In this document: piece by piece, positions 8,188 to 17,752 of the stretch
Position numbering within the stretch: position 1 is the first letter of the stretch
How the letters are laid out: each line of letters opens with the position of its first letter
From: Paludibacter sp. 47-17
GTDB lineage: Bacteria > Bacteroidota > Bacteroidia > Bacteroidales > Paludibacteraceae
DNA length: 64,000 nucleotides
Reading direction: 5' to 3'
NCBI GenBank assembly: GCA_001898935.1
Contig: MKVT01000013.1
Location: 248,001-312,000 of the forward strand
The notes under the pieces: model-generated
What the model was told of the DNA's origin: nothing
Seen by the model: only the letters and a program-made list of their open reading frames with translations
The model's database searches: none
Made by a program: the position numbers and the translations under genes

Positions 8188-9140
8188 TAGTATACTCTTA
8201 ATCCACGTAACCATTCTTCGGCCGACATTCGTTTTTTGGCGGGTGCCTGCAGCGACCTGAACCAAAGCACCCCATCCTTCAGCAGCACCCCTGCCTTTTT
8301 CTTACCATCGGTAATAAAACTCCCGGGCAGCCCGTCGACAGGCCTACGCTCTTTCTGTGTTTCGAACACTTTCAACACCAGGGCCTCGTCCATCCCGCTT
8401 ATCGACACCGAAATCCAGGCAGCCGGATAGGGCGATAAGCCACGAACCAGATTATGAGCCTCGTCCACCGTAAGATGGTTTTTTATCTCACAAGTTTCCT
8501 TGAAAATCTTTGGCGCCGGCTTCAGGTTTTCGTGGGTTGCCGCCAGCCGGTTTTGTTCAACAGCATTCAGGTTTCCTTCCAACACTCTGTCGACAGTAGC
8601 TACTACCATTTCGGCTCCCATCGTCATCAATCTATCGTGCACCGTTCCGGCATTATCGTCGTCGGAAATTGCAATCTTCTGTTGTAAAATCACATTGCCT
8701 GTATCTATTTCGTGGGTCAGAAAAAAAGTCGTTGCTCCGGTTTCCCGTTCGCCGTTGATAATCGCCCAATTGATAGGGGCAGCACCCCGGTATTGCGGCA
8801 ACAACGATGCATGCAGATTAAAGGTTCCGAACCGGGGCATATTCCAAACTACTTCGGGAAGCATCCTGAATGCTACCACGATCTGCAGATCGGCTTTAAG
8901 AGCACGCAATTGCTCCACGAACGACTCATCTTTCAGGCGTTCGGGCTGTAACAACGGTAAATGATGTTCCAGTGCATAGTGCTTCACCGGCGAATACTGT
9001 AGTTTATGCCCCCGGCCGGCCGGTTTATCGGGCATGGTAATCACACCCACTACCTTGTATCCTCCTTCGACCAGGTAGCGGAGACTTTCGACGGCAAAAG
9101 CCGGAGTTCCCATAAAAACGATCCGTAAATTCTCTTTCAT
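8187..9140 (-). CDS. fmt: Methionyl-tRNA formyltransferase
   Basis: Formylates initiator Met-tRNA with 10-formyl-tetrahydrofolate. The 317-residue length matches E. coli Fmt (315). The N-terminal motif VFMGTPAFAV, the catalytic region FNLHASLLPQYRGAAPINWA with Asn and His, and HEIDTGNVI with the catalytic Asp are present; the C-terminal tRNA-binding domain covers about residues 205-317. The ATG at 9140 is preferred over a TTG at 9149 that touches the upstream stop. It shares a transcript with the glycosyltransferase nine bases upstream. Confidence 0.95.
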   Translation of the reverse strand: MKENLRIVFMGTPAFAVESLRYLVEGGYKVVGVITMPDKPAGRGHKLQYSPVKHYALEHHLPLLQPERLKDESFVEQLRALKADLQIVVAFRMLPEVVWNMPRFGTFNLHASLLPQYRGAAPINWAIINGERETGATTFFLTHEIDTGNVILQQKIAISDDDNAGTVHDRLMTMGAEMVVATVDRVLEGNLNAVEQNRLAATHENLKPAPKIFKETCEIKNHLTVDEAHNLVRGLSPYPAAWISVSISGMDEALVLKVFETQKERRPVDGLPGSFITDGKKKAGVLLKDGVLWFRSLQAPAKKRMSAEEWLRGLRVY

Positions 9141-9149
9141 TCTGTTCAA

Positions 9150-10331
9150 TTATTGCCAGGGCATGTAGCGTGCCTTCTTGCCCATGCGGCCAAAAAGCAA
9201 ATGCGCAGCACTCACCAATGGCAGGTAAATATCAAATATAAGTATATCGAAGGTGAAACGGCGGGAGCTATACACGGCCGAGCTTTTATTAATAACGGTC
9301 ATCTGAAGCATAAAACGCAGCAGAAACAACAGCACTACGGCGGCCAGCACAATCCACGACCGGCTGATCCCAAACACAACACATGCAGTCAGCCACGAAC
9401 TGTAGAATAATCCTCTGCTGAACGGTTCGCCCAGCAAGGCAAACTTGCTGCGGGTAGTATAATACGACGAAACCGACAAATGACGCTCCTTCTGATACAA
9501 CCAGGCGTGCAACGACTGTTTCGGTTCCGACCAGGTGACGCTACCGGGCGAAACTTCGATCCGGGTATTAAACTTCGTCGCCGCCCGGTTCACAAACAAA
9601 TCATCATCGCCCGAAGGTAAGTTCAGGTTGGGAGTAAATCCGTTGTTACGCTGAAATACCGACTTGTGATAGGCCAGATTACGGCCGACACCCATATAAG
9701 GTTTACCTGCATGGGCAAATCCGAGGTATTGAAGAGCAATGAAGAGGGTATCGAAGGTAATCAAGCGGTTGAGCATTCCTTTTTGATTCTGGTAGGCACC
9801 GTAGCCCAGAATAATTTCGGTTCCCTGGGTAGCGTTGCGCATCATCGATGCTATCCAGTTGTCGCTGCCCGGAGCACAATCGGCATCGGTAAAGAGCAGC
9901 CAATCGTACCGGGCGGCTTTGATTCCAAGCGTTAGCGCCAGTTTCTTCGTGCTGATATTGGTCGTGCCATGAGGCACGAAAGTGCTACGCAGTTGCGGAT
10001 AGCTGTGTTTTAACTCCCGGAGTAAAATATCCGTTAATTCGTTATTTCCATCATTTACTACAATTACTTCATACTCCGGGTAATTTTGGCTCAACACCGA
10101 GGGCAGGTTTTGTTTCAGCAAATCGGTGGCATCGCGTGCACAAACTATAACCGACACCGGAGGTTTAGTTTCGGCAAACCGGAGCCGGCCTTTGTGTTCG
10201 GCTTTTAAACACCGGCGCACTGCTGTGAGGTAACGCATATAGAAATACAGCTGGTAGATCCAGGCATAGGAAAGCAGGGCTAAAAGAATCAGTTCAAATA
10301 CAGAAAAAGCGGAAGCTGGCAGTTGAATCAT
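9150..10331 (-). CDS. Family 2 glycosyltransferase, membrane-bound
   Basis: A 393-residue inner-membrane glycosyltransferase with a GT-A domain on the cytoplasmic side. One membrane helix at the N-terminus (about 12-32) and two to three near the C-terminus (about 305-375) flank the domain. PVSVIVCARD starts the domain, TDADC supplies the metal-binding DxD, GDDDLF is the acceptor/base region, and QKERH matches the Q/RxxRW element of processive enzymes. Donor and acceptor are not evident. A -7 element TAATTTTG (10373-10380, minus strand) lies 41 bases upstream, so GT and fmt may form their own unit. Confidence 0.85.
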   Translation of the reverse strand: MIQLPASAFSVFELILLALLSYAWIYQLYFYMRYLTAVRRCLKAEHKGRLRFAETKPPVSVIVCARDATDLLKQNLPSVLSQNYPEYEVIVVNDGNNELTDILLRELKHSYPQLRSTFVPHGTTNISTKKLALTLGIKAARYDWLLFTDADCAPGSDNWIASMMRNATQGTEIILGYGAYQNQKGMLNRLITFDTLFIALQYLGFAHAGKPYMGVGRNLAYHKSVFQRNNGFTPNLNLPSGDDDLFVNRAATKFNTRIEVSPGSVTWSEPKQSLHAWLYQKERHLSVSSYYTTRSKFALLGEPFSRGLFYSSWLTACVVFGISRSWIVLAAVVLLFLLRFMLQMTVINKSSAVYSSRRFTFDILIFDIYLPLVSAAHLLFGRMGKKARYMPWQ

Positions 10332-10417
10332 ATCCTATACTCGTGGAAAATCAGGTCATCATTATTAAGCTGCAAAATTACGATTTATTTTGGGAATTGC
10401 CGACTACTGTCCTACAT

Positions 10418-11344
10418 TTATTCAAAGCTCAGGTAAGCAGCGATTTTTCGAACCGTTACGGAATCGAGTTCTTCCAGATTTCGCAATTCGTACAACGACG
10501 AAAGCCGGCCTTTTTTTCGTCTCAATTCATAGATTGCCTTTGCCTGATAAAAATTCAGGTAGGGATGTGCTCGTAGTTTATCCACACCGGCCGCATTGAC
10601 TTTAATTTTGGTGATGGTCGTAGAATCGACCCGTATCCAAGGTTGGATACGGGCGAAGAGTTCGCCGGTCATACCGTACACTTCACGCAACTGATCGATT
10701 TGAACGAACCCTCCACTCGCCTTCCGGAACCGCAGGATCGACAGCGCGATTCCACGGCCTACACCTTTAAGCGACATTAACTGCGTAGAATCGGCGGCAT
10801 TCAGTTCGACCGGAACAGGATCGGAGGCTTCGGCGTCGGGGATTTTCAGTTGGGTTATCTTCGTTGATTCGATCAGGATATAGGGATGCAGCCGGGCAAA
10901 CAAATCGGGCGAAAGACCGTAGGTTTCCGAAAAACGTTGAGCCGTTGCATAGTAACCTCCTTTGAGCCGGTAGCGGAGTATATTTTTCACGACATGACGC
11001 GGAATGCCGAGTTGAACCAGCCCGGCAGAGTCGAGCGTATTCGGATCAAAGGGAAACAGTTCCGCAGCGGAAACTTCGTTCGCCGAACGGGAAGCGTAGT
11101 TTCTGAAAGCCGGAGCCTGCCAGGCAGGACGGCGCCATTGCTTTACGACGGTATCGACCCGTTCAAGCGACGCTTCGAAGGCGCGCACATCGTCGATAAA
11201 ACCGGGGTCATCAATTTCAATTACTGGTTCGGCAACAAATACGGGTACTAATTGCACGGCAATAAAACCGATCAACAGTAAAACAAACAGCACGATAATG
11301 CCGGTGCGCTGTGCACCGGAAAAGTAGAAAAAATCCTTGATCAT
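10418..11344 (-). CDS. Membrane-anchored triple helix-hairpin-helix protein
   Basis: A 308-residue protein with one N-terminal membrane helix (about 14-35), a linker and three ComEA/T2SK-like helix-hairpin-helix modules at about 93-150, 175-240 and 245-305. The pattern FDPNTLDSAGLVQLGI, LNAADSTQLMSLKGVG and VNAAGVDKLRAHPYL repeats with the GVGRGIA turn. Such modules bind DNA backbone or act in protein contacts; with the anchor they would lie outside the inner membrane. A role in DNA uptake is one option, but no com genes are nearby. Confidence 0.82.
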   Translation of the reverse strand: MIKDFFYFSGAQRTGIIVLFVLLLIGFIAVQLVPVFVAEPVIEIDDPGFIDDVRAFEASLERVDTVVKQWRRPAWQAPAFRNYASRSANEVSAAELFPFDPNTLDSAGLVQLGIPRHVVKNILRYRLKGGYYATAQRFSETYGLSPDLFARLHPYILIESTKITQLKIPDAEASDPVPVELNAADSTQLMSLKGVGRGIALSILRFRKASGGFVQIDQLREVYGMTGELFARIQPWIRVDSTTITKIKVNAAGVDKLRAHPYLNFYQAKAIYELRRKKGRLSSLYELRNLEELDSVTVRKIAAYLSFE

Positions 11345-11363
11345 AGTTAAGAGTGGTTAGGGC

Positions 11364-11663
11364 TTAGTAATCGACGCAGGCCCGGGACGTTTTCACTTTC
11401 CCTATAAATGCCGCGACTCGTTGATGTTCGGGATGAATCTGGTAGGCGTTCAGTGCTTCCATCGAATCGAATTCGGAATAAAGGGCAAGGTCGTAATTTC
11501 CCGCAGGGGCATCGGGATGGTTAATCCCTACTTCTATAAAATTCAACTCCGGGATTAAGCTCTGCAACGCTTCCAGTTCCGATTTAATCTTGCCGCAAAG
11601 CTCGGCTTTCTTCATACCTTCAAACTCGTCGGCGATACCGAAAAACACAATATGCTTGATCAT
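11364..11663 (-). CDS. Dabb family (stress-responsive alpha-beta barrel) protein
   Basis: A 99-residue single-domain protein of the Dabb family, a dimeric ferredoxin-like fold of varied function. The start MIKHIVFFGI, the central VGINHPDAPAGNYDLALYSEF and the segment YQIHPEHQRVAAFI are the family's conserved blocks. It is one base from the stop of the upstream 117-residue gene and 19 bases from the HhH gene. No substrate can be inferred. Confidence 0.85.
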   Translation of the reverse strand: MIKHIVFFGIADEFEGMKKAELCGKIKSELEALQSLIPELNFIEVGINHPDAPAGNYDLALYSEFDSMEALNAYQIHPEHQRVAAFIGKVKTSRACVDY

Positions 11664-11664
11664 C

Positions 11665-12018
11665 TTACTTGCAACTTACTTTATAACTTTTATTATTTAC
11701 TCTCAAAAAATAAATCCCTCGGCCGGTCGGAATGTAAAATCGGCCGGAAACCAGTTCGCCGCTCCAGATCAGCTGCCCGGTAAGTGCCATCAATTTTACA
11801 TTATTGTTGGTTTTAGGGAAAATAAGGTAGATCCCATTTTGAGTCGTATAATAACTGAAACCATCGGCTACGATAATGGGCGTTGCCGGCTCCTCCGCTT
11901 TGGCCGGATTATCAATCCGAATGACGGCGGGACGTACCTGTTCGTTTTGTGCATACAAATCGGCATACCAACACTGAACAGAAAACAGAAACACAATCAG
12001 GTATATACTTTGCCTCAT
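11665..12018 (-). CDS. Small secreted protein with a T9SS-tail-like domain
   Basis: A 117-residue protein with a signal peptide (about 1-23) and little else than a C-terminal domain (about 68-117). The pattern VKLMALTGQLIWSGEL, then RGIYFLRVNNKSYKV, resembles the type IX secretion sorting domain, but there is no passenger domain before it. It could be a sorting-domain-like fold with its own role or a remnant of a longer exported protein. It lies three bases after the nadB stop in the same direction. Confidence 0.65.
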   Translation of the reverse strand: MRQSIYLIVFLFSVQCWYADLYAQNEQVRPAVIRIDNPAKAEEPATPIIVADGFSYYTTQNGIYLIFPKTNNNVKLMALTGQLIWSGELVSGRFYIPTGRGIYFLRVNNKSYKVSCK

Positions 12019-12021
12019 ATA

Positions 12022-13617
12022 TTATTCGCTTTTACTCAATCTTCTCGGATAATCGACCGTATAATGCAATCCCCGGCTTTCTTTTCTTCGCAATGCATGT
12101 TTGATAATCAAATAGGCGACACTGATTACATTCCGCAATTCACAGATTTCTCTCGAAACAACCGAACGATCGAACAAATCCTCTGTTTCTTTAAAAATAA
12201 TTTCCAGCCGGCTCATGGCACGTTTTAATCGTAAATTGGACCGAACAATCCCCACATAGCTGTTCATGATTTGTTCCACCTCACGAAAACTCTGAGTGAT
12301 CAACACCATCTCTTCGGGTAAACTCGTACCTTCATCGTTCCAGGCCGGTATCATCTCGTTGTATCCTATTGTATCCATTTGTTTTACGGCATCTTTCACC
12401 GCAGCATCGGCATACACAATCGCCTCGATAAGCGAATTGGACGCCAGGCGGTTTGCTCCGTGGAGTCCGGTGCACGAACATTCGCCGGCAGCATATAAAC
12501 GCTGAATGGAGGTCCGGGCATTCAAATCGACTACAACACCTCCGCAAAGATAATGCTGAGTAGGACAAACCGGTATATAATCTTTTGTAATATCAATCCC
12601 CAATTCCAAACATTTCTTAAAAATATTCGGAAAATGTAGTTTTGTTTCCTCTGCGTCCTTATGCGTAACATCCAGGTACACATAATCGTGCCCCCGGGTT
12701 TTCATTTCGTTATCGATGGCCCGGGCCACTATATCGCGCGGTGCCAGCGATCCCCGCTCGTCGTATTTATGCATAAACTCTCTACCGTCGCGACATCTCA
12801 AAACAGCTCCATAACCCCGAATGGCTTCGGTAATCAGGAAGTTGGGCCGAACTCCCGGCTGGTAAAGAGCCGTAGGGTGAAACTGAACAAATTCCATATC
12901 GCGTATCACCCCCCTGGCGCGATGTACCATAGCGATTCCGTCACCGGTTGCTACCGGAGGATTCGTGGTGGTTGCATACACATTACCGATGCCCCCCGTA
13001 GCCAGCAAGGTTACGCGCGACAGAAAAGTATGGATATGGTTGGTTTGCTGATCGAGCACGTATGCCCCGTAACATTCAACGCCGGCCGTATGCTGGGTTA
13101 CTATTTCGCCCAAGTGATGCTGCGTGAGGATTTCAATCGCAAAATGGTTTTCAAAAACAGTAATATTCGGATCGGAGCGAAGCCGCCGGATAAGGCTCTG
13201 TTGAATCTCGAAGCCTGTATTATCTTTGTGGTGTAATATTCTGAATTCGCTATGTCCTCCTTCCTTGTGGAGATCGAATTTCCCCTTTGGCGTCCGGTCG
13301 AAATCGACCCCCCATTGTAAAAGCTCTTCGATTTGCCCGGGGGCTTCGCGAATTACCTTTTCCACAGCTGCCAGATCACAATGCCCGTCACCTGCAATAA
13401 GGGTGTCGTCGATATGCTTATCGAACGAATCGGGCTCATAAGTAACAGCAGCAATCCCCCCCTGCGCATACGAAGTATTCGTTTCGTCGAGCACGGTTTT
13501 ACTTAACAAAGCAACTTTGCCATACCTGGACGCTTTCAATGCAAAACTAATACCTGCAATGCCACTTCCGATAACCAAAAAATCAAATTTGCGTGTCAAT
13601 GGATTGATTTTTTTCAA
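12022..13617 (-). CDS. nadB: L-aspartate oxidase NadB
   Basis: FAD enzyme oxidising L-aspartate to iminoaspartate, the first step of de novo NAD synthesis. The 531 residues carry the dinucleotide-binding GSGIAG (about 17-22), TSYAQGGIAAV, the succinate-dehydrogenase-like EFVQFHPTAL and the capping and helical domains. The start appears to be TTG at 13617, overlapping the upstream stop as TTGA; no in-frame Met exists before the FAD loop. NadA and NadC are not in the window. Confidence 0.95.
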   Translation of the reverse strand: MKKINPLTRKFDFLVIGSGIAGISFALKASRYGKVALLSKTVLDETNTSYAQGGIAAVTYEPDSFDKHIDDTLIAGDGHCDLAAVEKVIREAPGQIEELLQWGVDFDRTPKGKFDLHKEGGHSEFRILHHKDNTGFEIQQSLIRRLRSDPNITVFENHFAIEILTQHHLGEIVTQHTAGVECYGAYVLDQQTNHIHTFLSRVTLLATGGIGNVYATTTNPPVATGDGIAMVHRARGVIRDMEFVQFHPTALYQPGVRPNFLITEAIRGYGAVLRCRDGREFMHKYDERGSLAPRDIVARAIDNEMKTRGHDYVYLDVTHKDAEETKLHFPNIFKKCLELGIDITKDYIPVCPTQHYLCGGVVVDLNARTSIQRLYAAGECSCTGLHGANRLASNSLIEAIVYADAAVKDAVKQMDTIGYNEMIPAWNDEGTSLPEEMVLITQSFREVEQIMNSYVGIVRSNLRLKRAMSRLEIIFKETEDLFDRSVVSREICELRNVISVAYLIIKHALRRKESRGLHYTVDYPRRLSKSE

Positions 13618-14738
13618 AGTGATTTAATAAACACCCTGCGTTTTTTATGTCGTGTATATTCAAAAGAGTCCCATTGCGACGACATCCGGGTATTGGATTC
13701 CAGTTCGGGATTTGATTCCGAAAATTTATATCCATTTCTGGCCGCAACGGGCATCATCCGGGCAAACACCATCGAGTTTACCCCTTTGCCCTGATAATCG
13801 GGATGTACCGCCATCAGGTAGAGATCGATTGTATCGTTGACGTACAACGCACGAATCATATGCCACCAACCCAACGGAAACAAACGACCCTTTGCTTTTT
13901 GCAAGGCTTTGGTAAAACTTGGCATCCCTATCCCAAGAGCTATCACCTCGTCGGTTTCATTCACTACCACTACTACCGTGTCGAGTCGGAAAAAACTGAA
14001 ATATAATTTGATGTAAAAATCTATCTGCTGTTTATTCAGCCGGGTAAAACCATACAAATCTTTATAGGTAGCATTCAGCAACTGAAATATTTTTTCGCCA
14101 TACCTGCCTATCAGATCTCTCTTGGAACGGGGCTCAACAATGCTTAGTCCGAATTTCTGTTGAACAATGGCCGCCATTCGCATAAAACGCTCGGGAAACA
14201 CCTCCGGCACTTTTATCCGGTATTCGTTCCAATCGGCTGCCTTCACAAACCCCCGACGTTCGTAATGGGTAATATAGTACGGGAAATTATAAATCGTAGC
14301 CAGCGTAGCCACCTGATCGTAACCTTCGATCAAAGCTCCTTCCCTGTCGAAATCGGTAAATCCCAACGGACCTTCAAGCGATTCCATCCCCTGTGCGCGG
14401 GCCCAGTTTTCGACCGCATCAAACAACGCATCCACTACTTCGGCATCATCGATAAAGTCGACCCAGCCAAACCTGGCATTTTTGTGCCGCCAGGTTTCGT
14501 TAGCTACCGGGTTGATGATGCCGGCAATACGGCCCACGATACGATCGTTTTTATAGGCCAGAAAATAAATGGCAGGACAAAAGTCCAGCGCAGGATTCTT
14601 ACCGCGTTTCAGGTTGAGCAGGTCATCAAGCATTAAGGGGGGCGCAGCATACCGACAATCTTTATACATCGTAATGCCGAACCATATGAAGCTTTTCAGT
14701 TCCTTCGCAGTTGTAACTTCTTTAATTTTTATCGCCAT
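13614..14738 (-). CDS. GNAT-like acetyltransferase-domain protein
   Basis: A 374-residue cytosolic protein. The C-terminal third resembles a GNAT fold (LYLMAVHPDYQGKGVNSMVF is the acetyl-CoA-binding region), and the N-terminal half holds a second, weaker GNAT-like segment (YFLAYKNDRIVGRIAGIIN). Conserved proteins of this size are common in Bacteroidota and usually lack an assigned function. It overlaps nadB by 4 bases. A -7 element TAACTTTG (14774-14781, minus strand) precedes it. Confidence 0.75.
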   Translation of the reverse strand: MAIKIKEVTTAKELKSFIWFGITMYKDCRYAAPPLMLDDLLNLKRGKNPALDFCPAIYFLAYKNDRIVGRIAGIINPVANETWRHKNARFGWVDFIDDAEVVDALFDAVENWARAQGMESLEGPLGFTDFDREGALIEGYDQVATLATIYNFPYYITHYERRGFVKAADWNEYRIKVPEVFPERFMRMAAIVQQKFGLSIVEPRSKRDLIGRYGEKIFQLLNATYKDLYGFTRLNKQQIDFYIKLYFSFFRLDTVVVVVNETDEVIALGIGMPSFTKALQKAKGRLFPLGWWHMIRALYVNDTIDLYLMAVHPDYQGKGVNSMVFARMMPVAARNGYKFSESNPELESNTRMSSQWDSFEYTRHKKRRVFIKSL

Positions 14739-14789
14739 GCATTTTTCAGATTATGGAATCCGTTAAATGTTTGCAAAGTTAATTATTTT

Positions 14790-17264
14790 TCAGAATAAAC
14801 TGCCTACCTGATATACTAAAAACGCAACCAGCCATGCTAAACCGGTAGTATAAACCATCGTAAAAATTGCCCAGCCCCAGTTAGCTTCCTTACGTATGGC
14901 CGCAATTACCGCTACACAGGGGAAATAAATCAGGATAAACAACATAAAAGAAATGCTGGCCAATGGCGTAAATACTGCCTGGCCTTTGAGCGTACCGGTA
15001 TTGTGTTTCTGTTCCAGTATTTTCTGCTTCAGGGTTTCTGATGTCTCATCGGCATTGGCATCGGCCTGGTACAAAACCCCCATTGTACTCACCACGATCT
15101 CTTTAGCGGCAAGTCCGGTAAGAATACTCACCCCCATCTTCCAGTCGTAACCCAACGGACTGATCACCGGCTCCATAGCATGGCCCATCCGTCCGATATA
15201 CGATTTTTCCTGAAGCTCCGATTCCCGGTTCAATTCCAGCATCGCAATCTGCCCGGCACGTTGGGTATCGTTCAACAAGCTGTCGGCTTCGACCGAGGCA
15301 ATCAGGGCATCGTAATCTTTCGACAACTCGACATGACGCGGAAAATACCCCAATGCCCATATTAATATCGACGCAACTAAAATAACAGTACCCATTTTTT
15401 TAAGGTATTGCTGCGCTTTATGCCACATATGCAACGAGGTATTCCGCAGCGTAGGAATACGATAGGGAGGCAACTCCATCACAAAAGGTACCGTTTTTTT
15501 GGCAAAAGCCACCTTTTTCATGATTAGTGCCGTACCGATTGCAAGCACAATACCGGTAAAATAAATAGCAAATAAAACAATCCCCTGATGTTTCGGAAAT
15601 ACGGCCGATATGAGCAAAACATATACCGGCAGGCGGGCGCTGCACGACATGAATGGAGTAATGATCATCGTCAGGATACGATCCTTACGGTTATCGAGCG
15701 TACGGGTTGCCATGATGGCCGGCACATTGCAACCAAAACCCATGATCAGGGGAATAAACGATTTGCCGTGTAATCCGATCTTGTGCATCAGTTTGTCCAT
15801 CATAAACGAAGCCCGGGCCATATAACCCGAATCTTCCATCAGCGATATAAAAAAGAACAGAATCAGAATATTGGGAAGAAATATGATCACTCCGCCCACT
15901 CCGCCAATAATTCCGTCGACCAGCAGATCGCGTAAAGGTCCCTCGGGCATTAAACTGTGAACCACATTGCTGAACCATCCAACACCGGCGTCGATCCATT
16001 CCATCGGATAACTCCCCACGGTAAACGTGGCCTGAAACATGACCCACATGAATAACAAGAAGAACGGGAAACCCCAAAAACGATGTGTCAACAAATCGTC
16101 GAGCTCACGAATGACCCGTTTTTCCTTTTTCGACTCGTGGAAGGTTTCACGCAATGCACCGCTGATAAAACCATACTTGGCATCGGTAAGAATGGTATCG
16201 GAGCTTTCGCCGTATTCCTGTTCGAGGAGATCAATGTTTTTTTTAACAACTTTCTTGATGTCGTCGTAATTGCGCAGGCTTTTGAGCCGTTCGCGGATGG
16301 GATTATCCTGCTCGAGCAGTTTTATGGCCACAAACCGGGACGATATCCGGTCGGTAAGCGAGGGATTTTTCCAGATAGTATCCTGAATTTCGCGTATACT
16401 GCGTTCGATCAGTGTTCCGTAATTAATATGAACATGGCGAACCACCGGATCCCGGTCTTCGTACACTTCAATCAGTTTTGCAAACAACTTCTTTATACCT
16501 TTTCCTTTCGAAGCCACGGTAGGCACCACCGGAATACCGATCATTTTTCCAAGCGCCTCGTAATCAAACTTTGCACCCTGTTTTTTAAGTTCATCGTACA
16601 TATTCAAGGCAATAACCACCTTGATATTCATATCAATCAACTGGGTAGTAAGGAATAAATTGCGCTCGAGATTCGATGCATCGATCACATTGATAACGAT
16701 ATCGGGCATTTTATCCAGAATCTGAGTGCGCACATACAATTCCTCGGGCGAATATTCGGTAATGGAATAGGTCCCGGGCAGGTCGACAATATTAAACGTA
16801 TATCCCTGCTGTTCCAACCGGGCTGTTTTGGCATCCACCGTCACACCGCTATAATTGCCTACCCGCTCGTGCGAACCCGAGGCATAATTGAAAAGGGTGG
16901 TTTTACCGCAATTCGGATTGCCGACCAATGCGACATTAATTACTTTTCCTTTTTCAAGTGCCGAAATTTTCAATTTATCTTCGTCAATCGTTCCGTTGAA
17001 GTCGATATCGAGCAACTGCTCGTCGGATGCTGCTACGACTTCCACCAATTCGGCTTCGCTACGGCGCAACGATACTTTGTATCCCATAATTTCGTATTCG
17101 ATGGGATCGAGCAATGGAGCACTTTTGATAACCGCGACCTTTTTTCCTTTCACAAAGCCCATTTCGGTAATCCGTTTCCGAAACGCACCCCTGCCCAGCA
17201 CCTTGGTGATTATGGCAGTTTCGCCGGTCTTCAGGTCCGATAAATATAATTGTTTTTCTTCCAT
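14790..17264 (-). CDS. feoB: FeoA-FeoB fusion ferrous iron transporter
   Basis: Ferrous iron uptake across the inner membrane. Residues 1-78 form a FeoA (SH3-like) domain that is normally a separate protein. FeoB follows: G1 GNPNCGKTT (115-123), switch region around 135-145, G3 DLPGTYS (161-167), G4 ALNMYDEL, then two membrane Gate domains with the Cys-containing FGCNVPAIMATR core. The total of 824 residues fits the fusion found widely in Bacteroidota. A -7 element TATCTTTG lies at 17345-17352 on the minus strand. The FeoB-associated Cys-rich protein is encoded separately at 26107. Confidence 0.97.
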   Translation of the reverse strand: MEEKQLYLSDLKTGETAIITKVLGRGAFRKRITEMGFVKGKKVAVIKSAPLLDPIEYEIMGYKVSLRRSEAELVEVVAASDEQLLDIDFNGTIDEDKLKISALEKGKVINVALVGNPNCGKTTLFNYASGSHERVGNYSGVTVDAKTARLEQQGYTFNIVDLPGTYSITEYSPEELYVRTQILDKMPDIVINVIDASNLERNLFLTTQLIDMNIKVVIALNMYDELKKQGAKFDYEALGKMIGIPVVPTVASKGKGIKKLFAKLIEVYEDRDPVVRHVHINYGTLIERSIREIQDTIWKNPSLTDRISSRFVAIKLLEQDNPIRERLKSLRNYDDIKKVVKKNIDLLEQEYGESSDTILTDAKYGFISGALRETFHESKKEKRVIRELDDLLTHRFWGFPFFLLFMWVMFQATFTVGSYPMEWIDAGVGWFSNVVHSLMPEGPLRDLLVDGIIGGVGGVIIFLPNILILFFFISLMEDSGYMARASFMMDKLMHKIGLHGKSFIPLIMGFGCNVPAIMATRTLDNRKDRILTMIITPFMSCSARLPVYVLLISAVFPKHQGIVLFAIYFTGIVLAIGTALIMKKVAFAKKTVPFVMELPPYRIPTLRNTSLHMWHKAQQYLKKMGTVILVASILIWALGYFPRHVELSKDYDALIASVEADSLLNDTQRAGQIAMLELNRESELQEKSYIGRMGHAMEPVISPLGYDWKMGVSILTGLAAKEIVVSTMGVLYQADANADETSETLKQKILEQKHNTGTLKGQAVFTPLASISFMLFILIYFPCVAVIAAIRKEANWGWAIFTMVYTTGLAWLVAFLVYQVGSLF

Positions 17265-17752
17265 TTAATTCCTATATAAACCTGCTCGCAATTCTGATTT
17301 ACACCGAAATTTGCAGGGCAGGCAAGTGGTTTTCTCCCGGTTTGCAAAGATACTTAAAATCCGACCATCTGCTATCCCCATAAATAGGGATTTTGCGCCC
17401 TCCTTTCCTCATCATTTCAGGCCGGCACAAATGACAAATAAGGGGAAAACCGTTTCAAATGAGTGTGATTTTCACTTTCGTCCGACAGTGCACAAAAATA
17501 TATATCCACACAAACACCTAGTTGAAAAAATAAAAAATCCTTTTGGTAATTTATAATAAAAATTGTATACTTGTAAAAACATGATAGTCATACGTGTAAA
17601 TGCACAAAAAGACTTGCCATCTTATTTGTGTAACATAGGCAGATTAATGTGTTAATTAAAATTATTTGTGGCATAAAAGAACATACCTGGTTTTTATTAT
17701 GCGAAATCCGAAAAGCAGAAAAAGAGTAGGAATAAATCAAAAACATAATTTT
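17265..17752. other. Long AT-rich intergenic region between feoB and a lipoprotein gene
   Basis: A 488-base gap between two divergent genes. The first 90 bases hold the feoB promoter region (-7 at 17345-17352). The rest becomes markedly AT-rich. The nonamer TTATTTGTG occurs twice, at about 17622 and 17662. I see no coding sequence with support, no tRNA and no known riboswitch. No clear Fur-box-like inverted repeat was found by eye. Confidence 0.5.

Noticed and set aside
17265-17752. Fur box or iron riboswitch upstream of feoB
   Set aside because: No convincing inverted repeat or conserved RNA fold could be seen by eye.
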